From Anastrepha obliqua (lineage: Eukaryota > Arthropoda > Insecta > Diptera > Tephritidae), in contig NC_072896.1 in NCBI RefSeq assembly GCF_027943255.1, positions 45,224,501 to 45,288,500 on the forward strand: a stretch of 64,000 nt of DNA. The letters are read 5' to 3'. Shown here piece after piece: positions 41,070-52,232 of this stretch. Under the pieces are notes generated by a model. The model made no database searches. It saw only the letters and a program-made list of their open reading frames with translations, and was not told the DNA's origin. The translations under genes were made by a program, and so were the position numbers. Within the stretch, counting starts at the first letter, position 1. Each line of letters starts with the position of its first letter.

Positions 41070-41945
41070 TCTATACTAATATTATAAAGAGGAACACTTT
41101 GTTTGTTTGGTTGTAATGAATAGGCTCAAAAACTACTGGACCGATTTTAAAAATTCTTTCACCATTCGAAAGCTACATCACGAGTAACATGGATTATATT
41201 TTATTTTGGAAATAGGGCTCGAGATATAGGTCAAAACGTGGACCCGGGTAACCTTCGGATGTGTATGTACAATATGGGTATCAAATGAAAGCTGTTGATA
41301 AGTGCTTTAATACGGGGTAATTTTCATACCTATTGATGACTAGGGTCTGGAAATATATGCCAAAACGTGGACCCGCCATGTCTTTGCACCGAATTAAACC
41401 AAACTTACACACATTGTTAAGTAGGTGTTGAAGATGATTTCCGTATAGTTTGAATACCTATTGATAGATAGGGTCTCGAGATAGAGACCAAAACGTGGAC
41501 CCTAGAATGTGTTTGTACAATATGGATATCAAATGAAAGCTGTTGATAAGTGTTTTAATACGGGGTAATTTTCATACCTATTGATGACTAGGGTCTCGAA
41601 ATATATGCCAAAACGTGGACCCGCCGTGTCTTTGAACCGAATTAAACCAAACTTACACACATTGTTAAGTAGGTATTGAAGATGATTTCCGTATAGTTTG
41701 AATACCTATTGGTAGATAGGGTCTCGAGATATAGGTCAAAACGTTGACCCGGGTAACCTTCGGATGTGTATGTACAATATGGGTATCAAATGGAAGCTGT
41801 TGGTGAATGCTTTAGTTCAGAGTATTTCCATCTGCTCCGTGACTGGGGTCTCGAGATATAGGTCAAAACGTGGACCCGGGTAACCTTTGGTTGTGTATGT
41901 ACAATATGGGTATCAAATGAAAGCTGTTGATAAGTGCTTTAATAC
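41070..41945 (+). mobile_element. Helitron 5'-end fragment with ~250-bp tandem units
   Basis: Begins TCTATACTAATATTATAAAG after a host A, a common insect Helitron 5' terminus. It continues with AAAAACTACTGGACCGATTT and repeated blocks of GATATAGGTCAAAACGTGGACC and TGTACAATATGGGTATCAAA near 41220, 41470, 41720 and 41850. No 3' CTAG hairpin was found. Confidence 0.65.
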
Positions 41946-41954
41946 GGGGTAATT

Positions 41955-42498
41955 TGTTATGTTATGTTATGTTATGTTATGTTATGTTATGTTATGTTAT
42001 GTTATGTTATGTTATGTTATGTTATGTTATGTTATGTTATGTTATGTTATGTTATGTTATGTTATGTTATGTTATGTTATGTTATGTTATGTTATGTTAT
42101 GTTATGTTATGTTATGTTATGTTATGTTATGTTATGTTACGTTATGTTATGTTATGTTATGTTATGTTATGTTATGTTATGTTATGTTATGTTATGTTAT
42201 GTTATGTTATGTTATGTTATGTTATGTTATGTTATGTTATGTTATGTTATGTTATGTTATGTTATGTTATGTTATGTTATGTTATGTTATGTTATGTTAT
42301 GTTATGTTATGTTATGTTATGTTATGTTATGTTATGTTATGTTATGTTATGTTATGTTATGTTATGTTATGTTATGTTATGTTATGTTATGTTATGTTAT
42401 GTTATGTTATGTTGTGTTGTGTTGTGTTGTGTTGTGTTGTGTTATGTCATGTTATGTTATGTTATGTTATGTTATGTTATGTTATGTTATGTTATGTT
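41955..42498 (+). repeat. (TTATG)n pentanucleotide tract, ~109 units
   Basis: About 544 bp of GTTAT repeats, nearly pure, with one GTTAC (~42136), a GTTGT block (~42410-42440) and a GTTATGTCAT variant. Three long plus-strand open frames spelling MLCYV repeats are artefacts of a stop-free pentamer. Confidence 0.97.
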
Positions 42499-42913
42499 AA
42501 AGTATATGTTATGTTAATGTTAACTCATTCTCTATATCCATACAAAATATGTATCAAACAAATAAAATTAAAATTTTCTTTTGAAAAATGCAACCATTCA
42601 ATCAGTATTTTCTTATGACGTTATCACGTTAAACTATCGTCAGTAAACCGACTTTGCAGACAACCTCTTTTTTGCATCAATTTCATCCATTTCTATTGCT
42701 GCTTCATTTCTGATCCATCTCGGTGGAATCCCGTTCCCTATTACGTTTTTTCTAACCATTTTCAGATCATATCTATTTTTTTCGATAACCCTTATTTGCC
42801 CATAGTTGTTTAGTTAGTAGTTCCCGTAGACAGTCTTTTTTCGTTTACTCCAATTTCCCTCACGCCTATGGTTCTAATTTTTAAAATTTATATTAATAAT
42901 ATACATATGTATA

Positions 42914-43480
42914 TTATGTCCCGTGGAATTGTAGCTTACACGACTTCGATAGGAATTTATTTTTGAGAAGTTTCAGGTGAGAAAAATAACTTGTTTCTAG
43001 TCTGCCATTCCCGCCGATTAGGGGGTCTGCAGCGCTGTTAAGGCTTAAAACTCTCCACTTTATGAAATAAAAATATGGAACTTCCTCCAGGTTGCCATAG
43101 CGTGTGGCGCTTGAAGACCCAACGAGGCATTTGGCCTTATCGACATTAATTTCAAGGCCGAAGGTTTCCCGCAAGGATAGCAAGGCCGTCAATATAGCCG
43201 CAGATCAGGACGCTTTTCGCGAAAATGGTAGCTCCAGGGTCGATATCGCTGATTAAACAATTTAAAACCAGGCTAAAGATGTCGGTGCAGAGTGTCTCCT
43301 TGTTTCACACCTGTGGCAACATCAAATGAATCTGAGTTTCTTCGCAACTTCTTGCCGACGAAGTATTAAAGGCAGTTTGTTTTTATCGATGCTATCAAAA
43401 GCTTTTTTTAATCCATAAATATTCAGCGTACAAATTACAAATTATGTACGATAACATTATTTTGAATTTACTTACGTTTT
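42914..43480 (-). pseudogene. RTE-like LINE reverse transcriptase fragment
   Basis: Minus-strand motifs: KAFDSIDKNKLPLILRR, then DSFDVATGVKQGDTL (another frame), FSLVLNCLISDI, a catalytic box degraded to GYIDGLAIL, FGLEINVDKAKCLVG, and a final block resembling the YLGS...LYKT end of RTE-type RTs. At least three frame changes. Confidence 0.65.
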
Positions 43481-43577
43481 TCTCTTAGCCATTAAAAAAA
43501 AAGTTGGGTTTATTTCGCGACTCTGGTTATGCAACTTTATGCACCATGAAGCCAAGTGAAAATATGTATATCATATA

Positions 43578-43776
43578 ATTGGGGCTTACACCCCTTTCGA
43601 GTTTTAGCCCGAGCTCCTCCTTCTGTTTGTGCTGGACGTCTTGATATTTTTCTACTAGTGGAGGGACCTACAACTTGATGCTGCCTCCGAGCAGCAGATA
43701 AAGTACTATCTGAGGAGCATTTTTTATAGCAGAAATACACTCGGAGGTTTCCCATTGCCTGTCGAGGAGCGACTTT
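43578..43776 (-). mobile_element. SINE, headless copy
   Basis: Matches the body and tail of the full SINE (CCCGAGCTCCTCCTT, GAAATACACTCGGAGGTTT) but lacks the tRNA-like head. Diverged. Confidence 0.7.
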
Positions 43777-44067
43777 TAATGCTCCTATTGATCGTGATCT
43801 TTTCCATTTTATTGAGATCTCCAATTCTAACTTCCTAGATTTCTTAGTTTCAAAGAAAGAATTTCCGGTGTTATTGAACACTACCTTTTAGTTTAGTTAG
43901 GCGTAAGTTTGTAATTTAATTATGTATATAATTTCATCATTCTTTAGTTTTTGTGTCAGTTTAAAATCATGTTTTCTACACTTTTTGAAATAAATTAATA
44001 AGTAAAAGTTGCGATCACTAACTTGGAATTTCGATAATAATACGAGTACATATATGTATGTATATAA

Positions 44068-44232
44068 AGGGTGGTTAAGTTTCAAGGGCCGGTGTTGATT
44101 TTGAATAAAATACAATTTTTTTAGGAAATTATTGTCATTTCTCTTTATTATGATAATATTGGTATGGCTCAATTACGTATAGAACAAAATATCGGTCAAA
44201 CGCCCGCCGCGGCCTCGGTAAGTCAGGGAGGG
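44068..44232. mobile_element. Mariner-type terminal fragment
   Basis: Starts GGGTGGTTAAGTTTCAAGGG and continues with GCTCAATTACGTATAGAACA. I recognise this as an end of a Tc1/mariner element of the VNKQNCR group from other arthropods; the link is from memory. No coding remains. Confidence 0.45.
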
Positions 44233-44634
44233 TTTATAATCGAGATTTAGTCCATTAAAAGTAGGTTAGATATTTCACGGAGAAAATAGAAAATTTTACT
44301 TCACGCAGGAAATATCTTTCGTATATCCATTTCTATCTTATTTTTTATACACAACTTTTTATTGTATATGCGAAACGTTAAGTTAGGTTAGGTTGAAATG
44401 GGTGCTTATAGAGAAGGCTCACTTGGACGAAAATCAAAAATTCGTCCTTTGTGATACCATTGCAAAGGAGATAAGAATGCTGGGAAGAAAGGAAGCAGGA
44501 AGAGGTGATGTGTATTTGTTGATGACGGAACGACGACTCATTTACGGTGGTTTTAGTCTCTTCGTACTACTGATGAAATTTATCAGGATTTTAATATCCA
44601 TGCCTGCTATATGAGATGGTCTATAATTCTTCTC
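44233..44634. other. Interval, no gene recognised
   Basis: A plus-strand frame (44393-44614) is open for 73 codons without a known domain. Otherwise featureless. Confidence 0.35.
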
Positions 44635-44908
44635 GGTCGCCGTAGCCAAATGGGTTGGCGCGTGACTACCATTCGGGAGTGCGTAGATTAGAATCTCCGT
44701 GCATGAACATCAAATAATAGAAAACGTTTTTTCTAATAGCGGTTGCCCCCCGGGAGTCAATGGTAAACCGAGTGTATTTCTGCCATGAAGTAGGTCCTCG
44801 TAAAAATAATTTGCAGTTCAAACTCGGCTTAGAATTGTAGGCGCCTGTATTTGTGGAACAACAACAAGACGCACGCTATGAATAGGTGAAGAAGCTCGAG
44901 CGAACACC
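44635..44908 (+). mobile_element. tRNA-derived SINE copy
   Basis: Head GCCGTAGCCAAATGGGTTGG (box A) and degraded box B GATTAGAATCTCC, body AGTGTATTTCTGCCATGA, tail CAAGACGCACGC ... GAGCGAACACC. Nearly full length. Confidence 0.8.
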
Positions 44909-45026
44909 TAACAGAATTGAATGTGCCAATTATTTATTTTTCATAATTCCTCTCTTTAAAATAAATCCACCTCGGCTATGTAATGAGACTAGACTTGTTA
45001 TAAAAAATCTTAGATAAGAAAAACTG

Positions 45027-45227
45027 TTGCCCAACATTATCGAAGCGACGACTCTGGATGGTAAATTGAAAGGAAAGGATGCTATTCCAAGAATTTCTAC
45101 GATTGCTGTTCCCGTTCGTCTTGCTTTCTCCGCTCGTTCTCGAGCGGAAATCCAAAAGACTTATTTATTTTTACATAAAAGATGGAAAAGAAAAGGAAAT
45201 ATAGAGTACCATAAGGCGTTAGAATAA
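45027..45227 (+). pseudogene. Helitron helicase fragment
   Basis: Reads NIIEATTLDGKLKGKDAIPR then VPVRLAFSAR, matching NVIEATILKGKYKGEDILIP and [10 protein letters not shown] in the Helitron at 15.4-16.1 kb. A 65-codon island with no termini nearby. Confidence 0.6.
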
Positions 45228-46389
45228 AGTACTTTGGCTTAGCGGCGGAACAACGCATGCTGAATATTTGCTAGCTTAAAAAAATCCAAACCTTGCTCAT
45301 TCGTGATTTTCAGCGCTAGAAAGATGTAAAACGTGAATGGCGTGTTGATATTGCCAAATTAACAAACTTAAAAATTTAAATTAGATTTTATATTAAAAAA
45401 GATTTGGTGTTAAAAATTTTATTTGGTTTGTTTAAATGAGCGTGGATCACTTTCGTAGGGACTCACTGTAGAAGTATGTTAGTATAAATACTTATGTTTG
45501 TGTATGCACATAAATAATCACATGCATAAAAGCAGTAGAGTATTTCCAGTTATGTACGTATGTATATTCAATTATGTACATATGTACATATGCATGTATA
45601 CGTATAAGTATGTGTTTGCATGTGCACTTATTTGTTTATAAGTGCACTTGTATTTTTTTTTTGTACTACTGCTCACTTTCCGTAGCACTCACACAATATT
45701 TCTTTTCTCTGCACCTCACTTTTACAGTTTTTATTTAAAATTTTTCTCACAATTTCTTCTTTTTGCAATTTTGATTGTTTTCATAATCCCCAGTGTTATT
45801 TTTTCGCATTGACGAACAAGTAAACGGTTGTGCCAGTGAGTGAATAATAAAATATTTTTTAATATAATTTATCTATAAATTAAAAGCATTGTTTTCGTAC
45901 TCGCACGAAGGTATGGGAGATGTTTTTTCTTTGCATGTTGCTTGTTTTATTTGCGACATTCGATACAGACAAGTGAGCTTATGCTCACACACACATATAC
46001 TACACGATAAGTCTGTATGTAGTAAAGTCGTATTATCCATGTTGCTTTTTCCCTTTACAAGCTCTTCTTTTGATTTGTGCTCCATGGCGTATGAGTAATG
46101 CAAATTGCTCATTCACAGGTAAACAATGGAGCATTTGACTATTCATCCCATTGGGGATTCTTCTCACCCAAATGTTTTGTTTTGAAAATACATACATATG
46201 TACATACATATATAGAAATGTAGAAATCTGTAAATTTCATTAAATGGGCTTGTAAATGGGCAAGTCCTTTGGCATTGTGGGTATTACAAAGCTTGTTTCT
46301 TTGATATGAATCGAATAATAGATAGCCTGATTTCGTAGAGCAAATAGTTCTCTCACAAGCCAAGAAAGTTCCAATTCCGAACAGTTAAT
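45228..46389. other. Non-coding interval with simple repeats
   Basis: TATGTACATATG runs at about 45550-45620 and 46190-46215. No coding similarity recognised. Confidence 0.5.
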
Positions 46390-47100
46390 TGAATGAGCTG
46401 TTGCCCAGTTCGCTGGAGAAGTGATGTCGGGATGCTATTAACCTCCCGAACTACTATATTTTCTTTTAGTGTTGCCATGGTCGGTGGGTTTGTTTGATAG
46501 ACTTTATTTTTGGGGGTACACAATATAAAAAGTCCATAGTGGTAAGATCGAGCGACCTGTGTGGCCAGGATATGCCATGGAAACGGCTTATGAGTTTGTA
46601 AGGAGAGAAAACACGCAGTATCGCCATAGTCCCAAGGTAGGATGTTCTCTTATTATTGGCAGCGAGCGCCGATAAGAGACACCATCCACAAAAATTGCTT
46701 GTCCTCGATGATTGTGGGTGTGTGGTGAAGTGGGTGTTGATGTTTTAATAGTGGATTCAGTCCTTTAGGTGCCATATAACGGCAATTTTGCTTATTTACA
46801 CTTTCGTTTATATAAAAATGGACTTCTCCACGCCAGAAAATAGTGTTTATCGTTCGAAATCGCTCCAACATTATCTCGCAGAAATTGTAGTCGTTCTATT
46901 GAAGTGCTTGCACGATTTGAGTTTTGAAGAGCTGAATGCCAAGATCTTGTCTCAATATTTTATGCACAATAGTTTTATGAAGTCTTAAGGAAACCGCTCT
47001 CTTTTGAACGGTCTGACGCGGATTATGGTGCAAACTTGTAGCGATGAGTTCAATATTTCCATTTGTTGTCAATGTCCGGCTGAGCTCCGGCAGTTGCCTG
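46390..47100 (-). pseudogene. Mariner-type VNKQNCR-group transposase, fragment 2
   Basis: Minus-strand pieces: KTIVHKILRQDLGIQLFKTQ, EVHFYINESVNKQNCRYMAP, then after a deletion a degraded third-D block (WPHRSLDLTTMDF-like) and VYQTNPPTMATLKENI. Same subgroup as fragment 1, with the first D region lost (GEVHF). Confidence 0.7.
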
Positions 47101-47239
47101 TTTTAAACCGAACTTGTAACCCGGATCCTTCGCTTGTGTAATCACGTAAGCGTCGAAGAAATCTACGAGGATCGTTTGAAAAGTTCGTGCAAAGTCAGAG
47201 ATATGGCACTACTGGCGCATATCAAGGTTAGGTTTAGTT

Positions 47240-47640
47240 AGCAGCATCTCTTGGAGGAACACATACCAAGTTTTAGCCAAATTGCTATATTTCTTTGTGT
47301 TTGGCATTCGGTTGCATCTAGCAGGTCTAGTGATTTTTCTTTCCCATCGCGACAATGCACCAGCTCACCCCTCAGCAGTTGTGCTTGCAAAATGAATGGA
47401 AATAGGGTTACAATTCGTTTCACATTCTCTCTATTCTCCCTCCAGACATAGCTCCCACAGATCATTTGGACGGGAAAAAGATTACATTAAAACGAGGAGG
47501 ACGAAGAGGTGATTGTCTATTTTGCACAGTTGGCCTAATCCTATTATTCGGAAGGGATCAACAAACTAGAACAGCGTCAACCTAAAAGCAGACAGTTATT
47601 TTTGCACGGACTTTTAGCGAGGGATTGTAAGGCAAAAGAG
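47240..47640 (+). pseudogene. Mariner transposase C-terminal fragment (mariner B-like)
   Basis: Plus-strand frames: SHRDNAPAHPSAVVLAK (second D), SPSRHSSHRSFGREKDYI-like degraded third-D region, SYYSEGINKLEQRQPKS. Sister of the minus-strand fragment at 38.3 kb. Confidence 0.65.
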
Positions 47641-47759
47641 ATTGCAAAGTAAGGTACGACCAAATAGACTCTTCTGGGAAACGAATGCATTGATGTCTCG
47701 TATAAAAATTTCTAATTAAATAGTTTATACCAGGTAAGTTGGTGGAAGATGAGAAAAAA

Positions 47760-48095
47760 GCTCAACCGTCTTATTTTAAGGCAGACGTGGCCGCAAACCG
47801 GAAGGGTGTCGAACACAGTACTCGGAGTGTGCACTGTCTGAAAAAAGGGAACATATCTACTGACATCGAAGTGCTCTCTGAACACTACATGCTTAATAGA
47901 CGAGTATGCAGAAAGGAGCGCTAGTCCGGAGGTGCTGTAGAAACCTCAAAATCGATGAAGAGTCAAAAAAGATCTCCCATCTCCTCTTTTACTGCCTTGC
48001 ACTGTCCAGAAAAAGACTTTGCAATCGAAACTCTAAACCAAGTAGAAGTCTAATGAGATTCATCAGGGACACTGGATGTTTCGAGTGACTACAGT
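47760..48095 (+). pseudogene. LINE ORF2 3' end
   Basis: Blocks STDIEVLSEHYMLNRRVCRK then DEESKKISHLLFYCLALSRK and LMRFIRDTGCFE before TGA. This is the end region of R1/Jockey-type ORF2 (HC..., EExxxHLLxxCxAL, FIRxTG). Frameshifted near 47925. Confidence 0.65.
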
Positions 48096-48129
48096 TTAGC
48101 TTAAGGTGGAATTACAATTGCTTCATAGT

Positions 48130-48575
48130 AAAGGGTTTTCCAATAAGAGGCGTCATTTGATATTCAAAGAAAAATGCTATTTTTCAATATAAATGATCGG
48201 ATGTTTATTTCATTATAAAGAGGAAGGTATGCCGCTAATAGTGGAAAATAACATCAGGCAAATGACCACCACGACCACGCTTGAGGGACAATATCCTTTT
48301 CATGAAATTTTCCGTAACCGAATTGCAAAGTGGCTGCCCTAAGTCCTCGATAGCCTCACGAACTCCATCTATGAGTTCTTGAATCGGCCCTGGGCTGTTG
48401 CCGTAGACCTTCTCTTTCACGTGGGCCCAAAGAAAAAAGTCACAAGGTGTTAAATCACAAGATCTCGGTGGCCAACTGTGATCACCTCTTCGAAAGATAA
48501 CACGGTCCGGAAACTTGTATCCCGATTAGCCACTATTTTCATAGAGCGCTGATTCAAGCATAACATTTTTTGCGA
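48130..48575 (-). pseudogene. Mariner-type VNKQNCR-group transposase, fragment 3 with terminus
   Basis: The minus strand has a frameshifted WPPRSCDLTPCDFFLWA-like block, HVKEKVYGNSPGPIQELIDG, and KRGRGGHLPDVIFHY before the stop. The terminal-like sequence AGGGTTTTCCAATAAGAGGC lies at 48133-48152. Confidence 0.7.
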
Positions 48576-49619
48576 TAGTGGTAACTCCTTAGGGGCTGCT
48601 CAGAGTTGCGCAGGGTTAAAATGGGGGTTTTGGTAAAACTTTATTTTGTCCGTCTAACAGAGCAGAACCTTAATTTACTTAGCAGGGGAAAGCTTTCATA
48701 CCACTTTTGTTACTATTTTCGTCTTTCGCTTACATTCCTAGTTGAGGCGCTAAACCAATGTGGAATATTTCGCCTACTGGTCGCTCGGTCGCCAATTCAA
48801 ATCGTGCCTCTACATTACTTTATGGAAACTTTGCAATACGAATACCTTTCGAGAAGCTGATCGTTTCAACGTGTGCAAGTAATATCAAAGCAAAAGCAAC
48901 AGCAGAGTTAGTCCAAAGAAAAGTAATAGAAGTCTTTGAAAATAAACGAGCTCATTCTTTCCCATCGACATTGAGATACTTGGCGGCAGGACAAAAATTT
49001 GAATATCTTAAATTCCTCACCGTAATTTCTCCAAGCTCCCCGTCACATATTATTGTAGAAAATTGTGAGGCTATTATTTCATGTCTCTCAAATTATATTA
49101 AGGTAAGAACGCTAAAAGAATAAAAATTAAATTTATTTATAAGGAAAACCGAGTAATATACATACATATGTATACCCAGATGTGTATTTTACAACAACTT
49201 TTATATACTCAGGTATACGTTTTGGCAACAGCAAACCCAGCATAGTTTTCTAGAATAATGCCCATAATTAAATAATGTATCACATATTTTATTTTAAAAG
49301 TAATTGAAAATTTATTTCATATAGTATTCTTTTTTCTTCAAATTCTTAACGTTTATTTATAAAAACAGTGTGCCAAGCACTGCGATCAGTTACACCTGCG
49401 AATAGAAAAATAGCAGTAGCCATTTTTATAGCATTTCTGCAATTAAATACTTTTTAAATAAAATTTTAAAACTAATTAAATACCTCGAAAACGTTTTCAA
49501 AACAATTCAGTAACTCAAAAAATAAAAAAAATCAGAAAAATACGCTTAATACTATAATAAAAATACAAAAACAAAAAATAATAAAGTAATTAAGAGCCAA
49601 AAGTAGTCAGTTTTACAAA
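48576..49619. other. Interval with an unrecognised coding remnant
   Basis: Plus-strand frames at 48758-49123 (KAKATAELVQRKVIEVFENK, PSTLRYLAAGQKFEYLKFLT) look protein-like but match no family I know. The remainder to 49619 is AT-rich. Confidence 0.35.
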
Positions 49620-50520
49620 TGGGTCTTCGTGATTTTTATTTACAGATTTTCTCCACAAATATTTAACTGTAAAACAAACAAATATCTCTTCACTAAGCGC
49701 CATTGGGGCTCAATTCTTTGCGTGTGAGTAACCACAAAGGGGTTGTCGGGGTCGCTGTGGTTTACTTTCTTGTGCTCATACCCATAATTAGCCAAGCAGT
49801 CAGAGGCTCGCTAGAAGTCCGTATGAATTATAGAGCATCTTTGACGTGCTTTCTAATTAAAGGTATGAGCACAACCGGCGAACGTATATTGTCTGGACAC
49901 ACTTCTAAACGGAAATCCTCACTACCATCCTCAATAATGCCAAGGACCCCGTGGCCCTCCACTCTTCTTCCCAAATTTAAACATACTGATTAAAAAAGTG
50001 CATACTTTATTACAAATATAACTTATTACCTTTATTATACTTCCGCTTGCCAAATTTACTTTGGTCAATTTGTACTATTTTTTCTGGACCCCAATCCTAC
50101 CCACCGACTCCTACCCGTCAATCTGATATAAAGTTACCGCCTCCCGGCAGTAATTATACCAGTCACAAATGGTGGCTGTCGATAAGCGGGATCCTTCCAA
50201 ATAATTCTCAAAACGAACATTTTCCTGCGACCATCGGTGAGCATACGCGTTTATTAAATAAAAAAATGTGTGGCAGCGATATCTTAGCATGCTCAAACCA
50301 AGTTCCAGTAGCTCTGGACACTACTGATTTGTGCTTACATTCTCCTTTACTGCACTTAAAGGTACCCAAAGAGTCATTCCCTCTCATCTGTACTTTCATT
50401 TGAGTCCTGTGGGTGCGACACAGCCTGAAACGCAACACAAGCCAATTTTCTTCCGCAAATGCTACACTTTTTTCCGTTGTGTCCAGTTTTTGGATTATTT
50501 TGGAAAAATAAAGCTGGTAA
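49620..50520 (-). pseudogene. ISXO2/IS1595-type (Merlin-like) transposase, copy 3
   Basis: Close relative of copy 2 on the same strand: KIIQKLDTTEKSVAFAEENW, RGNDSLGTFKCSKGECKHKS, ATGTWFEHAKISLPHIF, frameshift, NYLEGSRLSTATICDWYNYC, frameshift, IVQIDQSKFGKRKYNK (first D), intron with intact donor AAAG|GTAATA and acceptor ATCAG, then LIRKHVKDAL-like sequence and HTQRIEPQWR (third, E). The C-terminus is degraded. The 3' flank ACAAATGGGTCTTCGTGATT is shared with copy 2. Confidence 0.78.
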
Positions 50521-50899
50521 GCATTGGTAAGTTTCAATAAATTGTAACACAAAATTAATTTCACAACTCAGGCACTACTGCATGTCATGTAGACTGCGAC
50601 ACGGTCATGCAAAGCGAAAAAATCTAAAATTTTTGATTTTCATCATACAAAAGCCGTAGCATAAAATTGGCTACAAAACAATTCTTGACAGTTGCGTCAT
50701 TCGTTTTCTTCTTGTGTGTGAAAAAGTACTGTAAAAGTACTGGAATAAAAGTGGGATCGGAGACACATTGAAAAATTTATAGTATATATTCAAGAAAATA
50801 CTAGTTTGTACCGAGCCAAAAAAGCGATAGCATTTGCGAAAATACAAAAAAAAAAAAAAATGGAAACAGAAATAGTTGGGGTCACACAAGACGCAATAA

Positions 50900-51110
50900 A
50901 AAAAAATTGAAAGACCTGCGTAGTCAATATATTATATGAGGGAGCTACGTTTAATAAAAACCTCCAAGAAAAGTGGAAGCGGTGTAAACGATGTATATGA
51001 AGCAAAGCTTTGGTGTTTTGACCAGCTCTCGTTTCTAGAAGGTCATGTAGCAACCAGACAGAGCCAAGGCAATACTGAGGTTATATTAAAATACAATGTG
51101 CTACAATTTT
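50900..51110 (+). pseudogene. MADF-type DNA-binding domain fragment
   Basis: The plus strand reads LKDLRSQY, then after a small shift ELRLIKTSKKSGSGVNDVYE and LWCFDQLSFLEGHVATRQS, the pattern of MADF (Myb/SANT-like) domains: LR..Y, SGSG..DVY..K, F..L.FL. It may derive from a MADF-containing transposon accessory protein or a host gene copy. No further exon seen. Confidence 0.55.
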
Positions 51111-51209
51111 TAAGAAACTATAAATTGTGGCTAAGAGTTGGTTTCAGTATTAGGAGTTACACGCCAATCCATTTCCAAGCGATTATATGCTTTGGGAATT
51201 ATTCAGAAA

Positions 51210-51505
51210 CAAGGGATGTTGAACGCTGCTCCAGCAGCAAAAAAGAAAGGGTTTTCGTCATCGCATCGTGACGGATGGTGAAAAATGGATTTATTACAGC
51301 AATCCAAAGAAAACAAAGTCATGGGAACTGCCCGGTCATGCTTCTACGTCGCTGCCTCGGCCGAATATTCACGCTGCGAAGGTTACGCTATATATTTGGT
51401 GTGACCAAGTGGGTGTTATTTATTATGAACTGTTAAAACCAAGCGAAACCATCACTGGGGATCGGTATCTTGAGCTGTTCACGCCCGCTTATTTACGCTA
51501 CCATA
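51210..51505 (+). pseudogene. Mariner (Mos1-like) transposase fragment
   Basis: Blocks RKGFRHRIVTDGEKWIYYSN (first catalytic region) and NIHAAKVTLYIWCDQVGVIY then YYELLKPSETITGDRY. This is the segment missing from the copy at 28.6 kb, same family. Truncated on both sides. Confidence 0.8.
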
Positions 51506-51890
51506 TCTTATCCAAACAGCTAGCCACATAAGAATGCGTATTTTATTGAATTTACTGCTTATATATGGTAAAATACTAGCATGAAAAAACGTACTTCAAC
51601 GGGTTCATACCATTTTGAACAAAAAATAGCACTGCAAAAATGTTGCATAATTATTGCACAATGTCTGGCTCATATTTATTTATAATGCATACTTTCAGGC
51701 AAAATGTTTTGCAGTGTCCGGTGAGAAGCAAAACACTTGCCGCCAACATCACTGGCCATGCTGGCATCCATATTTTTATTTGATGATTTTTTCTTGCGAA
51801 TTTTAACTAAGGAAGATAAATTTGTATTCAAAGAAAAGTGGATGTTTTCATCAAGTTGCTGTTTCCATTTAATTTCACCTTTGCTTTTTG
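51506..51890. other. Interval left of the BEL element
   Basis: A minus-strand frame covers 51676-51890 (KGEIKWKQQLDENIHF) and continues into the LTR by chance. Not recognised. ATGAC at 51891-51895 is the BEL target duplication. Confidence 0.4.
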
Positions 51891-51895
51891 ATGAC

Positions 51896-52232
51896 TGTAC
51901 AGACAAACTCGTTTGTTTGTCCGGCGGCAATGCTGAGAAAACGTTATAATTCAACGAACTCCAAAAGTGTACTGTTTTATTTTGAATGTAGGCTTGCTTA
52001 TATACATACACATATACTTAATTCTAAAGGTTCTAATTCTAATTTGGTCCCCTTTAATCACCTAATGTTCAAGGTTGGTCTCCTTTAATCACCTGATGTT
52101 CAAGGTTGCGGGAATGCAATGCAGGGGCGGATCAAGTGATGCGGTCAAAAGGGCGCTCATAATATGACCAATCATGTGCAGGGGCGGATCAAAGGATGCG
52201 GTCAAAAAGGGCGCATATAATGTGACCAAACA
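51896..52232 (-). repeat. BEL 3' LTR (337 bp)
   Basis: Element-strand start TGTTTGG and end TGTACA. Contains two internal duplications: CACCTAATGTTCAAGGTTG-type and GCAGGGGCGGATCAA-type blocks, each twice. Confidence 0.95.

Larger units (their letters stand above)
40334..42665 (-). mobile_element. Helentron-like element H2, expanded by minisatellites
   Basis: Same arms as H1: ACGTGATAACGTC at 40334-40346 and GACGTTATCACGT at 42617-42629, perfect 13-bp inverted repeats, followed by CGTCAGTAAACCGACTTTGC. Between the arms are an 18-unit minisatellite, a Helitron-type 5' end with ~250-bp repeats and a long TTATG tract. No coding region. Orientation is taken from the endonuclease in H1. Confidence 0.6.

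Noticed and set aside
41927..42618. Three long overlapping open frames encoding MLCYV repeats
   Set aside because: They are translations of a stop-free TTATG pentamer repeat in three frames; no start context or non-repeat coding content.
51676..52011. 111-codon minus-strand frame crossing the BEL LTR boundary
   Set aside because: The first ~38 codons are LTR; the remainder has no known domain and continuity across the insertion is chance.
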